Origin: Actinomycetota bacterium
GTDB taxonomy: Bacteria > Actinomycetota > Thermoleophilia > Solirubrobacterales > 70-9
NCBI GenBank assembly: GCA_005884985.1
Contig: VAYK01000194.1
Location: forward strand, 1-9,140
Length of the DNA: 9,140 nucleotides
Direction: 5' to 3'
Below the pieces are notes generated by a model. The model had not been told where the DNA came from and searched no databases. It saw only the letters and a list, made by a program, of their open reading frames with translations. This document shows, one piece after another, positions 6,360 through 9,140 of this stretch. A program made the position numbers and the translations under genes. Every line of letters starts with the position of its first letter. Position 1 is the stretch's first letter.

Positions 6360-7322
6360 GTGTCCAAGCGCGCGTATGTCGCGGCTGCCGTCGTGCTGGC
6401 CGCCTCCTGGGGCTTCAGCCTCCTGGTCCTGGTCGATCCCGGTCTCCTCGGCTCGGACGGCCAGGCTGGGTCGCCGGCCCCCCCGGCTCGAGCAGCCGTC
6501 CACACCTCGAAGCCGCAGCGCCCTGAGCCCGTGTCGCGCTTTACGCTTCAGTCGGCCCCGACGCGTCTGCCGGTCCAGGTGGCCTTCGCGCATGCTCCGC
6601 GTGCCGGCATCCTCTTCGACGTGCACAGCGGGCAGGTCCTGTGGCAGCACGACGCGGGGCGACGACTGCCGATCGCCAGCCTGACGAAGATGATCACGGC
6701 GCTGATCATCGCCAGGCGCGACCGCCCGGACGAGCGGGTACTGATCACGCCGCAGGCACTCGCCTACAAGGGTTCGGGGATCGGCGTGCTGCCGAAGGGA
6801 AAGCAGATTCCGCTCCGGGACCTCTTCGACGGCCTGCTGTTGGTTTCGGGCAACGACGCCGCGATCGCCCTCGCCCAGCACGACTCCGGCAGCGTGCCGG
6901 CGTTCGTCAGGCGCATGAACGCTTGGAGGGACCGGCTCGGGCTTGGTTGCTCCCACTTCTCGAGCCCCAGCGGGATCCTCGACGAGGGGAACTACTCATG
7001 CCCCCGGGACCTGGCTGTGCTCGCCCGGGCGGACCTCGCCAACCAGCGCATCCGGCGAGTGGTCGGCGCTCGGCATGCGCGCTTCCCGTTCCCGGTCAAG
7101 GGCGGCTATCTCGACCTCTACAACAACAACCCGTTCATCCTCATGGGCATGAAGGGGATCACCGGATTGAAGACCGGCTACACCGACGCCGCCGGGCGCT
7201 GCTACGTGACCACCCGGCGCCGCGACGGGCACGAGCTCGGCGTCGTTCTGCTGAACACCCCCAACCCGCTGGATCAGGTGCCGGCGCTGCTGCGGGCCGG
7301 TGCGCGGGCGCTGAGGGGCTGA
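6360..7322 (+). CDS. D-alanyl-D-alanine carboxypeptidase (penicillin-binding, peptidase S11)
   Basis: Trims the terminal D-alanine from peptidoglycan stem peptides outside the membrane. Its 320 residues carry all three active-site motifs in order and at normal spacing: SLTK (Ser107 nucleophile, Lys110), SGN (163-165) and KTG (271-273). Residues 4-27 form an uncleaved anchor or signal segment, followed by a Pro/Ala/Ser-rich linker to about 70, then the catalytic domain opening AGILFDVHSGQVLWQ. The protein stops soon after the KTG region, so it lacks the C-terminal beta domain and amphipathic anchor of E. coli PBP5, and membrane attachment is likely N-terminal. The start is GTG 6360 with no clear ribosome site. 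It could be dacA-, dacC- or dacF-like, so I give no symbol. A decayed copy of its 3' end lies about 220 bases downstream. Confidence 0.93.
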   Translation: MSKRAYVAAAVVLAASWGFSLLVLVDPGLLGSDGQAGSPAPPARAAVHTSKPQRPEPVSRFTLQSAPTRLPVQVAFAHAPRAGILFDVHSGQVLWQHDAGRRLPIASLTKMITALIIARRDRPDERVLITPQALAYKGSGIGVLPKGKQIPLRDLFDGLLLVSGNDAAIALAQHDSGSVPAFVRRMNAWRDRLGLGCSHFSSPSGILDEGNYSCPRDLAVLARADLANQRIRRVVGARHARFPFPVKGGYLDLYNNNPFILMGMKGITGLKTGYTDAAGRCYVTTRRRDGHELGVVLLNTPNPLDQVPALLRAGARALRG

Positions 7323-7354
7323 CCCCGACGAGACGAGCGACGTGTGAGACCGAG

Positions 7355-7394
7355 CGACCTGGGCTAGCAGTTCTCTGAAGCAGAGGAGCGGTCG
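7355..7394 (+). terminator. Two-part hairpin after the carboxypeptidase gene, possible terminator
   Basis: Starting 33 bases after the stop, TTCTCTG (7371-7377) pairs with CAGAGGA (7381-7387) around AAG with one T-G wobble. CGACC (7355-7359) can pair with GGTCG (7390-7394) as an outer stem. There is no T-run. It may end the envelope transcript. From here to 7465 I see nothing else recognisable. Confidence 0.35.
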
Positions 7395-7465
7395 AGCGCC
7401 AGATCGAGCGGGGGATCGCCGGCGGCGAGGGGATCCGGATAACGGCAGAATGACTGCCGCTCGCC

Positions 7466-7540
7466 GTGGACTGGCGGCTCGAGCTGGTGCAGATTCCCGT
7501 CACGGACGTGGACCGCGCGAAGACCTTCTACACCGAGAAG
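7466..7540 (+). pseudogene. Stub of a VOC/glyoxalase-family gene (5' end only)
   Basis: From GTG 7466 the frame reads VDWRLELVQIPVTDVDRAK and then TFYTEK. This is the standard opening strand and first helix of actinobacterial VOC-family (glyoxalase/bleomycin-resistance fold) proteins, ending where the family would continue with a Gly-Phe-containing strand. VOC proteins are metal-dependent and normally 120-140 residues long; only about 25 survive here. The metal ligands and the second beta-alpha-beta-beta-beta unit are absent, so it cannot be a functional VOC enzyme. The frame then runs into sequence resembling the carboxypeptidase tail and stops at TAG 7571. No ribosome site precedes the GTG. 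Family recognition rests on this short match. Confidence 0.6.
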
Positions 7541-7679
7541 TGGTGCGTGCAGCAGCTACCCGCTCGCGACTAGGGGCCGCACGTGGCCGCGTATGTCGTG
7601 CTGCTCGACGCGCCCAACCCGCTCGGCCACGTACCGGCGCTGCTTCTCGCAGGTACCAGGGCCGAATCGGGTGGTTGAG
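7541..7679 (+). pseudogene. Decayed second copy of the carboxypeptidase 3' end
   Basis: In the same frame as the VOC stub, after an in-frame TAG at 7571-7573, the codons from 7592 read YVVLLDAPNPLGHVPALLLA and then GTRA. The intact neighbour ends with GVVLLNTPNPLDQVPALLRA and then GARALRG. Lining up the 51 bases from CCCAACCCG in both copies gives 38 identical by my count, with changes concentrated in third positions. Upstream, Cys-(7 residues)-Asp before the TAG also lines up with CYVTTRRRD of the intact gene. The SLTK, SGN and KTG motifs are absent, so this is a non-functional remnant. It ends at TGA 7677-7679. It probably derives from a paralogue lost by deletion or a partial duplication of the neighbouring gene. 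Confidence 0.65.
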
Positions 7680-7693
7680 CTACGAACCCTGCG

Positions 7694-9140
7694 TCAGGGC
7701 GTGTAGGCGTCGGTGCGACAGGGCAGCCCGCCGCAGACGTCCGTCACGACTCCGTTCGGCGCCAGGAAGTCCGACTTCTGCGTTCTCGCGGCGACGGTGG
7801 CCCGCACGTCGCCGTGGGGATCGTGAGCGCCTGACGGCGGCGTGTTGGTCACCGGGGGTGGCGCCACGAGGCCAGGGCCGCTGTCCCAGATGACGTACGC
7901 CGAGCCTCTGAATGGGTAGCTTGGGATCGCCGGGATCCCGTAGAAGAGGTTCGCGTCCTGGGTGCGGCCCGGCTCGAGGGCGGGCGAATGGAAATTGGCG
8001 CCGATCGTTCGCGCCTCCACGGCCGCTGAGTACTGGCTCACCTGGAAGTCACCGTAGGCACCCTGCATCAACACCCTGTGGATCGGGGTGTCGGGCAGCG
8101 GATGTGCCGTCATGTGCTGAGCGTAGCCGTCCGCCTCGCCGCGATCCCACAGCTGCTGCATCAGGTCGAGGATCAGCGGATGGAGCGACGCGTCGGTGTA
8201 TCCGCCGCCTGGCTGGCCGCCGAAGAGGAACATGGCATAGAGCGCGAAGTCGGTGCTTCGCGTGAGCAGCAAGCCGCCGTAATCCATGCCCGGAACCCCG
8301 AGGACGGCCCGGGTGAAGTCGGGTGCGACCGCGGTCGTCATGCCGCCCATGATGCCGCCCTGGCTATTCCCGTCGTAGAACAGGTGGGAGGTGTCGAACA
8401 GCGGCTCGTTGCTCCCGTTCTGGAAGGCGGCGTCGGAGGCGAACCCGTCGGAGGTCCTCATCAGGCGACCGAGGTAGAGGGTGTTGAGAACACCCTGCTG
8501 CAGTCGGTCGACGACCTGCGGGAACTTGTTCAGGTCCTGAAGCGCCGCGATGTCGTAGCTGACGTCGCCGCCCGCCAGCCCCCACCAGTCCGTCGCGCAG
8601 AACATCATGTCGTGCTCTGAGGCCATCGCTTCGACGTTTCCGGCGTGCACCTCGCTGGCCGATCCGAGCAGCCCGTGGCCATACAGCGACGGACGAGCCG
8701 GTGTGGTGGCGGCGTCGTCGGGGATGATGCAATCGAACGGCGCCGTCGCCGTGTTGCCCGGCTTTTGGGTCGGCGGCGCCTCGGGGTTGCTCGAGCTGTA
8801 GTGAAAGCCGCCCCCGTCCGACGTCGATGTGGGAGCGGGCGCGCAGCCGCTGTCGTTCAAATAGCAAGGCACCGTGAACGTGCCGGTGACCTCACTCATG
8901 ATTCCGGGCACCGGGTTGTTGGTGACGTTGGTGACGCTGAAGCCTGGCGCATGACCCGCGGCGGCGCGGTCGGCAAGGTCGTTGTCGCCCAGCTGGCCGA
9001 ACGCGGCGTTGCGGATGTGGAGCATCCGCGAGCTGAGGCTCCTCCGGCTCATCACCGTGAAGTCCCAGGCCTCGTACAGGTTGCCGCGCTTGATGCCGGC
9101 CTGGTCGAGCGACTTGAAGATGGACGCATAACGCTTCTCC
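7694..9140 (-). CDS. Large alpha/beta-hydrolase-like protein, probably secreted (5' end cut by window edge)
   Basis: The frame is open to the right edge: codons beyond GTG 9053-9055 read EKRYASIFKSLDQAGIKRGN and then LYEAWDFT, so the start is outside and 481 residues are visible. Numbered from the edge, YGHGLLG (153-159) looks like an oxyanion-hole segment, GNSQGG (nucleophile Ser259) is a GxSxG elbow, YGDFQV (Asp364) fits the acid position, and AHDPHGDV (His439 or His442) fits the histidine. Cysteines at 92/99 (CYLNDSGC) and 469/474 (CGGLPC) look like disulfide pairs, and long Pro/Gly/Asn/Ser loops fit an exported protein, but the signal peptide cannot be seen. I recall similar uncharacterised proteins in Solirubrobacter-like actinobacteria, without a defined substrate. 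An esterase or lipase is possible. It ends at TGA 7694-7696, 14 bases from the remnant on the other strand. Confidence 0.75.
   Translation of the reverse strand, partial: EKRYASIFKSLDQAGIKRGNLYEAWDFTVMSRRSLSSRMLHIRNAAFGQLGDNDLADRAAAGHAPGFSVTNVTNNPVPGIMSEVTGTFTVPCYLNDSGCAPAPTSTSDGGGFHYSSSNPEAPPTQKPGNTATAPFDCIIPDDAATTPARPSLYGHGLLGSASEVHAGNVEAMASEHDMMFCATDWWGLAGGDVSYDIAALQDLNKFPQVVDRLQQGVLNTLYLGRLMRTSDGFASDAAFQNGSNEPLFDTSHLFYDGNSQGGIMGGMTTAVAPDFTRAVLGVPGMDYGGLLLTRSTDFALYAMFLFGGQPGGGYTDASLHPLILDLMQQLWDRGEADGYAQHMTAHPLPDTPIHRVLMQGAYGDFQVSQYSAAVEARTIGANFHSPALEPGRTQDANLFYGIPAIPSYPFRGSAYVIWDSGPGLVAPPPVTNTPPSGAHDPHGDVRATVAARTQKSDFLAPNGVVTDVCGGLPCRTDAYTP

Noticed and set aside
7687..7699. CCCTG-CGT-CAGGG hairpin at the end of the hydrolase-like gene
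   Set aside because: Five pairs, and it overlaps the TGA stop of the minus-strand gene; likely chance in GC-rich DNA.
7450..7893. 147-codon plus-strand open frame beginning at 7450
   Set aside because: Arg/Ala-rich shadow crossing the gene remnants and the 3' end of the hydrolase gene; the recognisable VOC and carboxypeptidase residues are in a different frame.

Overview
The window is GC-rich DNA that is almost fully coding and has many GTG starts. This points to an actinobacterium. The gene set (a lipB/lipA pair behind a Leu/Phe/Val-type dehydrogenase, a DUF4395-thioredoxin fusion, a rhomboid protease beginning like MIPLKDN, a large Cys-containing hydrolase-like protein) suggests the Thermoleophilia/Solirubrobacterales side of the phylum. 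That placement is inference from remembered families, not a measured phylogeny.

Layout. 1-2800 (+): a metabolic run made of the 3' part of an amino-acid dehydrogenase, lipB (octanoyltransferase) and lipA (lipoyl synthase), with gaps of only 14 and 5 bases and a strong hairpin after lipA. The dehydrogenase family makes branched-chain 2-oxo acids. The complexes that oxidise those acids need protein-bound lipoate, which LipB and LipA build, so the three genes make biochemical sense together. 2869-4347 (+): an FAD-linked oxidase of the berberine-bridge type with its own apparent promoter and a good ribosome binding site. 4395-5120 (-): a membrane DUF4395-thioredoxin fusion, convergent with the oxidase and divergent from the next gene.

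5187-7322 (+): an envelope group consisting of a rhomboid protease (apparently starting at CTG), a tiny two-helix membrane protein, and a D-Ala-D-Ala carboxypeptidase (peptidase S11) with an N-terminal membrane anchor. 7323-7693 holds no intact gene. It contains a hairpin, then a stub of a VOC/glyoxalase-family gene joined in frame to a decayed second copy of the carboxypeptidase 3' end. 7694-9140 (-): most of a large protein with alpha/beta-hydrolase features, running off the right edge.

Most of the window is ordinary chromosomal housekeeping and envelope content. I saw no rRNA, tRNA, CRISPR array, transposase or phage gene. The parts most worth a second look are the chimeric gene remnant at 7466-7679, the triple-CxxC membrane thioredoxin fusion, the non-standard start of the rhomboid gene, and the large hydrolase-like protein at the right end.
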